A stretch of DNA of 64,000 nt from Dromaius novaehollandiae (GCF_036370855.1 NC_088132.1:59992841-60056840); one strand, 5' to 3'. Counted from the first letter of the stretch, positions 1-13,535 are shown. Numbers and translations are program-made. The notes: generated by a model not told the origin, from the sequence alone.

Positions 1-274
1 GATTAAAATAATTATTCCTGGAAAAAGAACCAAGCAATGGAGCCATGAGAAAAATGCACAACCTGTACTAGTGAAAAATACCTTTCATATTAACTTTAGA
101 AGTTACAAAGATTTTTCCTTAAATTGGGCTTTTATACTGTATCATTGAGAACCAGATCATATATAGGCTGAGAAGGGGAGCAGAGAAAACATGATCAATC
201 TGACCACAAAATCTATCTATCTACTGCTTTAAGGAAGAGCTATAACTACTGCTTTAAGGAAGAGCTATACCTAC
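1..274 (-). other. PIK3R1: PIK3R1 intron 4 (partial)
   Basis: Intron sequence downstream of exon 4, cut by the window edge. Apart from the 25-bp tandem duplication at 222-271 I see nothing in it. Confidence 0.85.
222..271. repeat. 25-bp tandem duplication at the exon 4 donor
   Basis: Two adjacent copies, 222-246 and 247-271, begin TACTGCTTTAAGGAAGAGC and differ only at the last base. The second copy contains the intron side of the exon-4 5' splice site from its third base onward, so the first copy carries a near-duplicate of the donor flank (GTTATAGCTC instead of GTAGGTATAGCTC). Confidence 0.9.
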
Positions 275-349
275 CACATTCAAGAATTTGTCTTAATTCT
301 GCTGAGTTGCTTGAGCCTTGTGTTCCATACAAAGTCGAACACTCCAGAC
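275..349 (-). CDS. PIK3R1: PIK3R1 exon 4 (p85-alpha BH domain, residues 143-167)
   Basis: Internal coding exon of the PI3-kinase regulatory subunit p85-alpha. The reading is G-LECSTLYGTQ-GSSNSAELRQ-ILEC, clearly homologous to human residues 143-167. The minus-strand acceptor AG is at 351-350 and the donor is G|GTAGGT from 274. Length is 75 nt, the same as the corresponding human exon. It enters in phase 1, with its first two bases completing codon 143, and leaves in phase 1. It encodes part of the BH (breakpoint-cluster homology, RhoGAP-like) domain, which in the family binds Rho/Rab-type GTPases. Residue 151, an arginine in human p85-alpha, is glycine here (codon GGA). The donor sits at one end of a 25-bp tandem duplication (222-271). 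The next exon lies beyond the left edge. Confidence 0.95.
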
Positions 350-2088
350 CTTCAAAACAAAATTGATGGGATACATTAATATTCCTGTGACTGCTGCTGT
401 GAAACAACATACTTCTGTTTTCTTCAAAAACAGTATAAATTAGCAACATTCTCCCACCACCGTTCTCCTACAATGTATTAAACTACTGAATGTGATCGCT
501 TTTTAGGGCAGTAATATATCTCTTTGTACATGCTAACTGCTGGGTCTGCAGAAACTGCTGGCCAAGAAGGATCACAGATCCCGGTAGACCCATGTGTTCT
601 TTACAACTCTCCATGAGCTGACTTTAGAAGGCCAGAACTAGGAAACAGATACACATATCCCAGGAAGAAAACAGCTTGCAAGAATAATATGGGAGCACCC
701 AGATCTTTCTGTACACTCTATATGCTAGGTGGAAACACCAGGTCTTTTAAGTGGATTTCACAGTGTTGGTCTCTCACAATTGTCTTCAAACAGGATAAGA
801 AAAGGCAACAGAGAAATGTAGAAAAGGCAGATGTTTCACCTCTCCTGCATAAGAGGTGAGAAGCCTGAGTCACACCACCACAGGAATGGGAGAGGGACAT
901 GACAAAAGCTTGGACGCATCCTACTTAGCTTGAGGACTTAACTGAGCATTGTAAGTTACAAGCATGCCTCGCCTTTGGCACCCTACCTAGTCAACAGAGA
1001 CAGACAGCCCTCCTACAGCACAGTTAACTCTTAGGTTGCTATCTATAGAGCCCCAAACCTCACAGTGCATGCAGGGTGTGTGTCACATCACTGTGTCTGT
1101 ATATGTCACATAATATGTCTGAGAATCCACCTGAATAATAGACATCAAAACAATTTTTTCATGTCCTATGTGAAAGGCATTGTTTACAACTTCCCTGCTG
1201 TAGAGAAAACAAACGAGACATGGAAAGAGAGCAGAGCCAGGGATCCAGAACATCGATGATTTAACAGTATCAGTGGGCTTTCCTGGAAGCCGTAGTTGCT
1301 TATGCAAGCTATCACTAAACACTAGTCCCTCTCATTGACATTAGCAAGCTCCTACACAGCAGTATGTGAGGTCTTGTGTCCCAAGGACAGCAGCCTGAAT
1401 CAGAGTACAACTTTCCCTCTCACTCCCAGGCTGTAAGCCTGCTGAATGAGCAGGACCCTGTGGGCAGCTCCTTACCGTACGAGGACTGCCTGTCGGAGAA
1501 GCCGAGATAGGAGATAAAGGGCAAAAGGGACTGGGCACAGTAGAAGAAAGGGGAGAGCCTCAAAAGGATGGAGAGGCATGACCAAGGGAAAGCAGGAGAG
1601 TCAAAAACTATGCAACTAACAGTGGCTGGCTCAGCAGACAACAGCAATAAAGAACTTGCTCCTGAAGTATAAAAACAGTCCTTGTAACTTTTCCATACTT
1701 AAGTTTTTTTTCTGCTTGGGGCAACACATTACTTGTTTAGCCTTGTATTCATTTCAATGTTATGATGCTGTTTTCATGAGCAACTTGAGGTGTTCATCTA
1801 TTGGGAAAAAAAAGCAAAACCAACCCCTCTCCATCATTTTCAGTAATACTTATATTAGTTAAGTTACTAAATGTCATTTGGGGTAAGCTTTGTTATTGCT
1901 CCTATAATACAAGTAGCCTCTGTTGAGCAGAAACCAACACAATAACCCTTAAATTAAGTTATTTTCATATCAGTTGAGTAATGTGATGCATTGGCAGCTC
2001 GAGGAAGGGGAGATACCAGCTCTAAATCTGACTGCTGTCTTGGCTAACACAAGCAACAAAAACCTTGCTAGCCCATTCTTCAGCCTAC
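350..2088 (-). other. PIK3R1: PIK3R1 intron 3
   Basis: A 1.74-kb intron between exons 3 and 4 with GT...AG ends on the minus strand. The short open frames on both strands (for example 1083-1322 and 1420-1647) have no recognisable similarity and no splice context. I see no repeat that I can name. Confidence 0.85.
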
Positions 2089-2181
2089 CTTTCTTTTCAA
2101 TTGTCTCCACTATCTTGATAAGGATTGGAGGAGCAACATCAGGAGGTGAAAACTGCTCCGTAAGATCTGGAAGTGAAAAAG
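2089..2181 (-). CDS. PIK3R1: PIK3R1 exon 3 (start of BH domain, residues 112-142)
   Basis: Internal coding exon. The reading is [31 protein letters not shown], matching human p85-alpha residues 112-142 with conservative changes. The acceptor (pyrimidine tract then ACAG) has its AG at 2183-2182. The donor AAAG|GTAGGC starts at 2088. Length is 93 nt, equal to the human exon. Phase is 1 at both ends: two bases complete codon 112 and one base opens codon 143, so it joins exons 2 and 4 without a frame break. It covers the linker after the first proline-rich motif and the first helix of the BH domain. No disruption is visible. Confidence 0.95.
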
Positions 2182-3192
2182 CTGTAAAAGAAAAATAAGA
2201 AAAATAAGTCGAGCTACAGTTGAAAGTGATATCCGTTTATGAAAGCCATGACACATAATGCAACCAGTTAATTTTTAAGCACTGAACAAATTCATTTTAT
2301 CAGCTGTAAACGACAGTGCAAACATCCCACTTGTCAAGCCTAAATGAGAACACTATACAACTAATCAAAAGCTGAATAAAAATGATGACAATTGCATTTT
2401 TATGGCATCTTCTTTTAGAGATCAAATTCACTCCTAGAATCACCCTTAATATTACCAGAGGGAAAAAAATACAATAAAAGTTTGCAATCTATAGAAAAAA
2501 ACAGAAATAAAATGCAAGGAAGAGAAAAATAGTTTTTTGGTCCTGAAACATTTACATCCAGCATGCACCAGACGAGGGAGCTAAACACATCACCATCTGG
2601 GAGCTGTTGATTCCCTGGTAAAACAAATTTACAAAGGCCTGAAAGAGCAGTTGAAATAAGTATTATACTCATACAAAAGCTCAGTGATAATTTCAGTTTG
2701 TTTTCATTTTTCAATCTTAATAATATTAACAATATAGTTTTCTTGAGGAAAGAAATTTGTTTTGTACAATGATTGGTGAAGAATAAATAGTGGGATGATC
2801 TGAAAGAAGCATCCTGGAGCTTCAGATAAACCTGCATACTGATTTTGTACAAAGTCAGTTTTCACACGATGCAGTTTCTTCACTGAAAGAACATACTGTA
2901 TAAAGGAAAGTTCTGGCTCTGTGATATGAGGCACGATATATCTCTAAATGCACTACTTTTGGCAGAATAATTATTTCAAAGTTTTAGATCAGTCCTATTC
3001 AATTCTCAGAAAGCAAGAGCATTTACATACAGATATTCTTATTAAACAGCTGCCAGAAACATCTGGCAAACTTTGATGGGTTATGATTGATAAACTTGGC
3101 TTAATCATTGAAATAGAAGTTGCCAGTTGCCTAGAGGATGGTGACCATTGCCTGATTAAATGCATCCTGCACAAATAGAGAGCATTCTTAAG

Positions 3193-3252
3193 CATACATG
3201 CATGTGTGTGTATACAAACGTGCATGCATGTGTATACAAACGTACATGCATA
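3193..3252. repeat. 22-bp tandem repeat (TGTATACAAACGTGCATGCATG)-type, about 2.5 copies
   Basis: Copies at 3209-3230 and 3231-3252 share TATACAAACGT followed by CATGCA. A degenerate partial copy precedes them from 3193. It is an alternating purine-pyrimidine, microsatellite-like tract. Confidence 0.8.
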
Positions 3253-3719
3253 TGCACACACTGTATTTCTAGAAGATTGAAACTGAACAAAATCATGAGC
3301 ATAACTAGGAGGAAAAAGAGCAAAATATGAATAGACATAAGAGAGTTTTTAATGAAAAACTTTTAGATAGCCAGAAAATTAAACATATCGCAAGTGAGAA
3401 AAAAATTTTGGCTGACAATTCACCCTATTTTGAAGGCAGCAATTAGATATCTTTTTAAAAATGCAAACAACTTAAAAATGGGAAAGATAGCAAGGAAAGT
3501 ACAAAATAAGCTGGGAAGTGCAGAAAACTGAGGAGAGAAGTTAAAGATAATAAATAATGATTATGAACTAATAATGGAAGTGGAACATACTGGACATTGA
3601 GACATGTGCCTTGCAAAAAGAAGCAGAATGATGGTATGATAATGATGAAATACTTTCCAGTCCATTCATAACTAAGAAGGACATTAAAAAAACATCTGTT
3701 AGTCATAAAATTTTAACTT

Positions 3720-4190
3720 AGGAGGCCCAGAAAATGAGTATTCAGGAGTCCCCAAAGAGTTGCCTATGGAGATTTCTGGCCTACTGCTGTTACTTTTTAA
3801 TGAATCATGGAAAATCAGAGCAATTCCAGGGGATCAAAAGAGGTTTAATGCTCTATCCACACTCTGAAAGGACAAGTAAGATGACCCTGATGACTACATG
3901 CTAGTTATAATATCAGTCCTGGACAAAATAATGGAAAACCTCATACTAGACTCATATGATAAAGCAGTAAAAGACAGCACTGTTACTAAGGTTCGTCTGC
4001 ATAGGTTCAGAGAGGATAGGTCCTGTTAAAAACCACACTACTTCCTTCCTTGATGGGATCATAGTTAGTTGAAAAATGCAAATGAGTAATCATAATAAAC
4101 TCTGAAGTTTTGACAGATATTTGACTCAGTGTAACATTTTGATTGAAACTTAAATACATGCTTAAAAGCATGTGTTAAATAGATGAAGAG
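3720..4190 (+). mobile_element. CR1 LINE fragment, reverse-transcriptase region (old)
   Basis: Decayed plus-strand piece of CR1 ORF2. Recognisable stretches include TTAATGAATCATGGAAAA near 3798, a block around 3886-3960 reading like the CR1 fingers/palm region (GATGACTACATGCTAGTTAT then ATCAGTCCTGGACAAAATAA), and TCCTGTTAAAAACCACACTA near 4020. Many stops and indels show that it is an ancient, inactive copy. The family assignment comes from resemblance to CR1 copies in reptile and bird genomes, and the ends are approximate. Confidence 0.7.
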
Positions 4191-7100
4191 CTAGCCAACC
4201 AGCCAAACTCCAAATATAGTTATTAATGCAGAACAAACTACATATGGAAGGAACAGATTTTTTTTAATCTCTTCATATCCATTTCTGCTTTACCAAACAC
4301 AAGTTGGGCTCAAATGCAAGACTCTGTAGTCCAGCCCCTGCTGAGACATGCTGAAACAGAGACTATTTGATCTGTAATATTCAGCTCAAATAGTTCCTTT
4401 TGACCCCAGACTACGAATCTCTCTTATGATAATGCCAAATCCATTGAAAGAATCAAATCAGAGGATCAAATCAGAGTCATAACAAAGGGTATGTTATGAA
4501 AACACTCATGTTATGATACTAATAGACTCACAGAAAGATAAAGGCATAAAATGTATCCCTTACAAGGTAGCAAAGGAACAGTAGGTTTTAAGAACAGAGT
4601 TTAAATATTTTACTTCTGAAAATAACTTTCTGCTCCTTAGGTAGCTAGTTATATGAAGTGCCCTTCTCCCCTTAAGTAGCAGTGATGAAACTGCATCATC
4701 TCTGAACAAAAATGCTCATCTCAGTTGCACAGAGAGGCTGCCTGCAACTAAGAGTCTAAACTGACACTGAGGAAAGAAGAGAGAGAAGGAGAACTAGACA
4801 GAGGAGGGAAGTCAACAGACCATGTGGATGTAGAGCAAACCTCAGATTGGTTAAAATGAAAGATTTCCTACACTTCTCTCCTACCCTAAAATATGTAACT
4901 GGAGAAATATTAAAATTCTGGGCATTCACAGGAGTTCTGACTTCTTTCCTTCCTCCCTATATCCAATTCCTCTTCTCCAAACAGGCAATTTCCATCTACC
5001 AGAGAAACTAGTGAACTTCTAGATATGAACAGAGCCTTTGAAAAAATGACAATCCATTTTGTAAATACGTAAACCATAAAATACTTACGAATTTGACTAA
5101 AAACTCAGGATACTCACCTGCCTTTTAATACTAAGCATACTAGTAAGTAGCAGTTCTATAGCCAAACAATACATAGACATACACACCGTGGCAATAACAA
5201 AATCTACACTTACCTTCCACACAGTAATCAAAGAACAGTACAACTAAGAAATCTAATTACAGTGCTCAACAATATTGAAGAAGAAATGCTCACTTTAAAA
5301 GCATTTAGGAGATGCCATTAACAAATTAAAATTACTTAACCTCCCACCTATTTTAGGATTGCCTATTCATTACTGTCATTTCCTATTTAAAATATCCATA
5401 GTATCATAGTGCCATTTGTACTTTAAACTTTCCACCTTTTGCACAAAATAGAAAATGATGGGCATTTAAAGTTAAGTCCTCAGGAAACACACATCCGCCA
5501 GAAGAAAGACTTAAGAGCACTCGTAGAACTGAAGCCAGTTTATAACATTTACACAGAAGTCAGTGAAATTTGGGCACAGTGCCCTTCATTTTCAAAATGC
5601 TGACAGGAAATGGCAGAGGCTAACTTGAAGAAAACTACAACTAAGTTTGGAAAAAAAACAATTTGACTTCTGAAGCCAGAATACAAGATATCCTTAAAGA
5701 AAGTCCTGATTCTAGATTAGATGTTCTGAAGGAAAACACAGCATGCATATTAAGAGATTTACAGAAGGAAAAGAAAACCTTTCGTATATGTCACCTTTAG
5801 TAAAAGGAAAGAGAATAAAATCCCACATGCAACCTGCATTTAGTACCTGATTTCAAAAGTATCTTTTGCTTTGAAGCATGCTGTAGCACAGCACAGAGGT
5901 TTGGAGAACCAAATCCACCTTTAAGAATCTGAGCAACTTTGGAGATCCCTTTGCTACAATCCAGTATCAGTTTTTCACTTAAAGTAATCATTTCCCCCCC
6001 GCCCAAAGAAATCCTGCAATTTTTTGGAAATACCACCGTCTCCAAAAGATTAAGGGTCTGAAAAGCTGTCATACAGTTTCCGTGTCTTCTTTCTAGTCAC
6101 AAGTCTGGGAATAGGTCTCCAGATAGTAAGGAAGCTTCTGATGACAAATTGTAAAAGCTGCATTTTCCACTAGCTCTATTTTTACCTTGCCACAGTGAGA
6201 ACCAATGCGACGAACCACAAGTCAGGGTTCCTCCAATCTGCGAGCTCTCCACTCTCCCTCATACAGACAGGCCTGAACAGCACTAAGGCAACGGCAATGT
6301 GTGGGAGATGAGAGCATACCTTACGTTTAAGGGTTGCCAACACAGCTACAAAGTGCAAGATGAAACCAGCACACAGCTGCACCTTTTGGAAGGCTTCTCA
6401 GTAAAAAGAGATATTTTGGAGTTAGTACCTGGCAACGACAAGTGGAAATTTAAAGCTGGAATTTGGCTTCCAAAGTTTCTGAGCCAAATCTTTCATTACT
6501 GCTGGAAGAAGAATGAAAATGAATATATATAAAAAAGGATATAATTTAAAATGTAACAACACACACCATGGAAAAGAGTTCAATTTCTAAATATTTTTGC
6601 AGCAACTATATACTAACATTACTTGAATTTAGCTCTGAATCAAGATCTCCATGCATGTTCTTCACCTTTTTCAAAAAATGGGCATTTAAGGTTATGCATA
6701 CATATTGCAATCGACGACAACGCAGCTGTGCATTAAAGTCTAATATTTGAGAGGGCAGGTCTTATGATGTTCATAATTGGCTTATGTGCACGCAGATATG
6801 CTCTTTATGTATGTAACTGTATCCACTAACATAGTGACTTATGCCTTCATAGATTTGCACCCATCCTTGTATGAAAGTCATACAACATGTTCAAACATGA
6901 ATGGTGTGACCAACATTGAAATTAACTGTATAACAAACATTAACATATTAATTAACATAGAAGAAGAAGGCAACAGTAACTGTCCTTGTCAGGTAAGCTG
7001 TGATAATGCCTCCAACAAGTTCAGCTAACAAAACTGTGAAGCAACAAGCCTATGGTACTTTTGCTGTGGCATCACCAGTAGCATAACGAAAGACAAGGTG

Positions 7101-7861
7101 TGCCCAATGGTCAGTGGAATCTCCATAGAATTCAACCCTATGCTTACTACTGAAAATCCTCGGAAACAGAGGACCTTTCCTTCTTGCTTCAAATGCTGTT
7201 ATAATAAGAAGTTATACATTATACTGGGTAGAGTAAAAAATTCAAACAATGTTTCACTATTATCATCCATCTTCCCTGAAGTAGATACTGAATTTAAATG
7301 AGAATTCATAATGGCTGAATTTAATCACTTGTCAGCATATAATGTCAAGTTCAAGTGGAGATACGCATTGGAAATAAGGGTAGTTTTGCATTCCTGCACA
7401 GCCTTTCAGGCAGTGGTTGGAGTCAAGGCAATCAGTGTACTACTCATAGTGGCTTACTGCTAAGAATCCCCAAAACGGAGAGACAGCAGTATTGAAGAAG
7501 ACTACTTTGAGAACGCATCAAAAGCTGTGTCTGTGCAAACAAGAGTTCAGATTCCTTAACATGGGAAATCACCAGGAGGTTCCTCTGCAAGCATGAAAGA
7601 GGAGGCTCAATGCTTATCAGAGATTGTCAGGTGGTGACTGCTCCAGATGTACAGCCCAAACCTTCACTGCCCCCTCACGCTTGGTTTTGTCAGCTGGGGA
7701 GGAAGGGCCATAGCCCATAATAAAAGAATGAAAAGACCCTTACTCACACAAAGTTTGTAACTTCTACTGAGAGGGCATTTCACAGTCCATTATATGTTTC
7801 TTTATATTCTTAGGAAGGAACAATTTTCTGCAGAAAATTCCAGTAAAGTATTATAAAACAG

Positions 7862-7882
7862 AAAAAAAAAAAAAAAAAAAAA
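7862..7882. repeat. A(21) homopolymer
   Basis: Run of 21 adenines. There is no clear upstream retrocopy or SINE to which it would be the tail. Confidence 0.9.
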
Positions 7883-10800
7883 CCACCAAGCCCTAAACAA
7901 ACAGCTCAAATCATCTTGCTGTTTGTGAAAAAACAGCTGGTATTGTTGCTAGTAGTGAACTGTAGCCTCCCTTAGTTCTTAGAGACTAGATACAAACTTC
8001 ACATTTTATCAGGGTTCAAGAGAAAGCTTCCATAAAGATCTAAGCTTTGGGTTCAATGCCAGACTAAGACAGAAAAAAGATGGATCTGGTATTACAAATA
8101 AATACCAAAGAGAAGTTCATTCTGAGATCTGAGGACCATAACTATGCCTTGGCTTTAGTAATTTTAGAGCACTTCATGATATTTACCAAAACAATAAACA
8201 AATGAAGTATTTAGAACTGCCCAGCTGCTTTTAGTAATGTGTTTTAACTGGGCAAGGATGAAAGACAAGAAGGTGAGTGAAGATAAAAAAGTTAATGTCA
8301 CTGTGTGTCACAGAACAATCAAGCACTGCAATAGCCAGTAAAATTATCCACAACTGTTGGAGGAGGAAAAAAATTCTCCTTATGCCCTTCTTGACCAAGA
8401 TGATTTGGTTTAGGCTATAGTTAAGTTCTCCTACAGGCAGAATTCATCACTAAACCAGCAGGAAGAAGAGCTGTTCAGGGTTCAACTACTTTCTCCAGTA
8501 TTTGTTTCATTAGCAATATTGTAAAAGGTAACACTATTCGTGGAAAAATATGAAAGGGAGGCTTAAGCTTCAGTGAATCTGACACATTCATTACGAATGG
8601 CTTAATGGGCCTGTCTACTATCACTTGTCTTTTATTTTTATCAGATGTCATCAATCAGACAGACTGTGGACTCAGAATACCACAGAAGCCTTGGCAGCAA
8701 AAGGAGACTAGATCAGGGAGAAATGAAGAGAGAAGAAGAATATCCTAGTGCTAGATAAAGAAACGGTCTGGCCCACCAAGGCTATCAGCCTTTGGGCTCA
8801 CAAAAAGCCCACTTTTTATTTAGGCAGAAAAATGTCTGCGAGTCAAGATTTATTGGGATATGAATGATCCCAAAGCTATGAAAAGGAATGGAGAAATAAC
8901 GTCTGCTGGTGACCTTACATGACTAGAGTACAACTGGGAGGCTTGATGGAAATACAGCTAATTCTAAATTCCCATCAGAAAATTCTTCAATAACATGCAG
9001 CAAGCCCAGTTTATTTCTTCCATCGATCAGTAGGTTTTCATTATGAGCTGGAGGACAAAGTGACAACTTCATTCAGATGTTCAGTTTTAATGGTGCACCG
9101 AGGATTTTAGCCACAACAGGAAATACAGCTCTGAACTGGAAAAATAATTTATCATATCAGACTGTCAGTCCTCTTTTTCCTTCGTCTGCAATGGAGAAAC
9201 ATTTGAATAAAGCACAACACCTTTCTTAGGGAATCTCAATGATACCAATTAACTCTCATGGATAAACAGTACTCTATTAAATGTGTTTCTGGACTTCAAA
9301 TAGCTTTCTAAAGCATTCATATTTCTGCCGTGGTCCTACACCAGTAATACAGAATGATAACAATTTTTCAAAGGGGCTTATTACAAAAGATCATGACTGC
9401 AGGAAGAGGGGAATCCTTATCAACATAACCTTCTGAACGTCAATCAATTCACAACATACTGGCCAAAATGCAAAGTGAGCATTTGTAGAATCCTGTGTGT
9501 GAGGTAGGTACTTACAACATAAATTATAAAGTTGAAAAAAGCATCTCAAACTAATCTTTTGCAGAAAATCAAAAAAGTATATGCAAATTGTTATAGTATA
9601 CATTTGTGATACCTTACAGAATAAGGTTATGCAGTCATTTTTCCCACACGACAAATATACGTATGTTATGATTAGGCCATTTATAGTCCAACCCACAGAA
9701 CCTATGAAGGTTGGAATAAAATCTGAATGTTACTTCATTTTATCTTGGCTACATACAATATGTGGAAAAAGACATAGTCACCTGTAAAAATTAACGCTGT
9801 GAGAAAGGTCAAATACAAATGCCTAGATACTTTCCAAGGTTATCAGCACGAATATGCAAGGAATGATCTGACTGATAAAGTACCACCTGTACAGTGATTA
9901 TGCGGGAAGTTGCGGGGTGGTGGTGTGAGAAAGAATTCTTCTCCCATCCCCACATATAACCTTGCACCAGCTGCGTTTAAGGGCTAAGGAGAGTAACGGG
10001 CAACTATGAATGAAGGGGAAACAACCCAAGGCAAATACAGATTAATATGAGAAAATAATCTATAAACAATAGATAGCAGAAAACTCTGATCTGATATTGA
10101 AAGTTGCATTTTATAATGTATTGATTCTTCAAAAAGAAATCTAGGTTTTCTTTACCTTTCTCTGACACAAAAATGAATGCTTGTCACAGACCTGCTGCAT
10201 TAACCATCAAAAAGAATTATTCTAAAACAAAACAAAATGGAAGTTCGGAGAGAAAGAAAGGAAAAAAAAGAATGTGTCTGACTTGAGGAAAGTTTAGCTG
10301 CACAAATATGCAGCAAAATAAGACATATTTATTTGGCATGAAACCACCAATCAACAGTAGCACTGTAGAATACTATATTCCTTCATTACAGTTTGATACT
10401 TCTAATAGTGTCTGCTAATCACATTTCACACTTATTAATTTAATGTTTCATAAAGCCCTGTTTCTATCCTCTGTGGAAGGGAAGTGATACAGCCCGTACT
10501 GGGGTGGAATTCTGTACATAATATTCTAACAGATTAAACCTCAGTAACTTTATGAATTATGAGCTGTCAGGCACTTTTCTCATCTGCCACAGAATATACT
10601 TCTTAGAAACAGGAGCTATAAATAAGACAACAGATGTTTTTTGTTGGCTTCAGTTGAAGCACAGATAATTTTTAAAAAGCAATCTGCAGTTAAAAAGCCT
10701 GTTGTAATGACAGTATTCTGCTTCCCTCTATGGGTGAGATTATGTAATACTCCTTTTTGAAACTATAACTGAATTTAGGATTTGAAATGGCTGCAACTAT

Positions 10801-11129
10801 TTCCTATTAGTATTTCTTACAGAACGCATGCAACGAACATAATCAGAGAAAGAAGCAGCCCTGTTCTGGGGAAAAACTGCAAGGCTTATGAAAAAATATC
10901 AACCAAGTACAATATATTCCTACATGCAGTACACTGCATTCTAATGCCACACATAACGTTTAACTTAAACTGTTACATGAAAAAAAAAAGGAAAAAAAAT
11001 CAAGGAAGAGAAGGGAAAAACACTTTTTTATTCAACTTTTTGTCAAAGAGCTGTGAGACAAGCCAAAATAGTACCACAAGAAAAAGAAAAGAAGAAACTG
11101 AAAGCTGCCTTTCTGCTTCTAAGTAGAGG

Positions 11130-11340
11130 AGGGCACTCAGGAAGCCGAGCTGAGGGGACCAGCAGCTCGCACAGGACGGACACGGTTGGCCATGGAGCTG
11201 GAGCAGGCAGGCACGAGCACCAGTGGGGCTCTGCATGGGAGGTGCACCTTACCTCCATCCACAGGCTGCCACCCCGCAGGGCTTACAGAGCTACCACACG
11301 TCTCAGGGGCTCGGAGGCCGATACAAATTTCAATCCTGTC
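11130..11340. other. GC-rich patch in intron 2 with a minus-strand donor-like site
   Basis: About 200 bp clearly richer in G, C and CpG than its surroundings. On the minus strand an open frame starting at the ATG at 11346 runs to a good donor sequence, GGATGGAG|GTAAGG (last exon base 11253), in phase 1, the phase needed to join exon 3. It could be an unannotated exon, a decayed repeat or chance. I have no transcript evidence. Confidence 0.3.
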
Positions 11341-13530
11341 CTTCATTTCTCACAGCTCACCCTAAGCCCTGAGTGACTGCAGGAGCACAGCGGATGGCAA
11401 GATTCTCACAACTCCTAATTAGCATTTGTTTAAATAGAAAATCAGGTTAACATCTCTAAACGGAACAAGCAGGTGTGGTCCTCAGAGTGTGATTCTGAGG
11501 GCAGAGAAAGAAAACATCTTAAAAGCTGACATCTACTCTTCAGTTCCTGTTGATGTCTGCAGATTCCCAGCTAGCACTTTTCGGTCAGAGAGATATTAGC
11601 AGATTACCATAAAAATGTGGCGTAGGTACCCAGTTACAGCATTCCCCCCCAAGCCAGGATAAGATGGCTGAGGTAGCGGTAAGGGGGGGGAAGGGACAGG
11701 GACAACCATGGAGCTGGACCCAGTAAATTGCAAAACATAGCCTTTTTTGCCAAATGAGGCTTGCGCACATTATTCCCTCCTCCTCCTGGATGGCAGCTCC
11801 ACAGTTAGAAATGAGTTGAGCTCCGAAAAGGTTTGAGCAGTTCTGCCCAGTTCCCTTCACAGATACCAACCGGCAATGAAAAAGGTTGCTGCAGAACAAA
11901 GGCTCTGACTTAACATTCCAGCCTCTGGCAGCGGTCTTGTATCAAAAACCATAAATGATGCGAAGAAGGCAAATATATTATATGCTGAACATCCGAGTGT
12001 ACTGTGGATAGTGTAGGTGTGAGGACAAATGGCGCGTTCTGCTGACAGCTGCACCTTGTGACCTACTTAACAGGTTCCCTGTGCAACTTTCAGGGTTAGT
12101 ATTGTCATTAAACATCCAGATTGCAGTAGCAGTACCTAGAAACCCTTATCAAACGAACTTGCAATAGGTTCTGTACAAACAACGCCTCCCTTATCAGTCT
12201 TATGATTAACTAGGCAATCTCTTAGAATTGATACCAGTTGCTCTATTAACCTTTCCACAAACTTTACCTCATCTTTCCCTAAAATATTAAAGTTATGATA
12301 CTCTAATACTCCTTCTGCACTCTAGATTCCTTTTTAAAAAATGAATAGTAAAACTCTAGTAAAAGTGTACTTTATTTTAAACAGACTATATAAACTGTTA
12401 ATACATTTACATGGGATTTTACCACGGTCACTCTTTGAGAAAAAAGCAGTAAAGCTCCCTCTGTCTGACACATGGAATACTACATTGACAAATAAACAGA
12501 ACTACATTAAAAGAACATCAAGATCACAGTGTCAAGTACTCAAAGTTTAAGACAACTAAGAACTAAGGTGTAATGTCAGTTCTTTCACCTCTTTTCACGT
12601 TCTGATAAAGCATTTTTCCCACTAAATTACTCTGCTTCAATCAACACACAGCAAGTCCACTGCTCTCAAGGGACAGTTAAGTAGCTGAGGTATTTATTAC
12701 CTTCAGCTTTACTCAGTCTGTGAAAGGACATATGGTCTTCTAGTAAATTCATATTCTTCTATTCACTTTCCTCTTCAAACCTGGATGTCTAAATTCCTCC
12801 AAACTGTCCCTGGATTATCTCTTTTCCAACCCAACTTCTCATGCAAAAGTACTTTGTTCCAAAATGTGTCCTCCAGTTCTTCCTAGCAAATGGGAAAATA
12901 TACAGTCTTCTGTTTCTGGAAACCTCCGTCACTCTTAAGAGAGAGACAGCTGCCTATCTTTTAAAGGAAGCAGTGCTGACCATGAAGTTCCTCCTTATGC
13001 AAAGCCATCACGAGTTTCTGATATTGACTCTGCTTGAGAAGCAGCTTTTAAACCATTCTCTTTTTATTCAATAATCTTAACACATACAACTTTGGGAGAG
13101 TAAGTTGCTCTGCTCTGCAAGAGTACTTTATTTTGCTACCTTTTTGCTAAGGACAGAATAAGTGGGGGGAAAAAATCACATCACTGTCAAAGTATCCACA
13201 GGCAAGCAATCTAGAGGGGAAGAATAAGCTCTTCACTACTGCAAGAAAAAGATAGTGTGCATTATTGTGTTTGAGAAGTCAAGTTGTTTAGATCTGGAAG
13301 ATTTACATAAAAATACTGGCAGAAGCTGCTGACAGATAAAAGCCAAAACAGCTCCTTCATCTTTTGGGAATTATGGGAAACATTTATAAGCACACAGAAA
13401 GTTAAAAACAATGAGTGTAGAGCAGTCACCTAGAAAAAAAAAAGCAAACAATGCTAACTGCAATCCAGCATCAGAAAGGCTTTCTTTATTCCGCAAGCTG
13501 ACATATTTCAAATCAAGTCTTTCTTGTCTG

Positions 13531-13535
13531 AAAAG

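Noticed and set aside
2415..2852. 145-codon minus-strand open frame in intron 2
   Set aside because: No similarity to any protein I know, no supporting splice or start context, AT-rich hydrophobic translation typical of random intron DNA.
7862..7882. Long A runs (also 15571-15590 and 29569-29589) as tails of processed pseudogenes
   Set aside because: No gene-like body or target-site duplication seen next to them.
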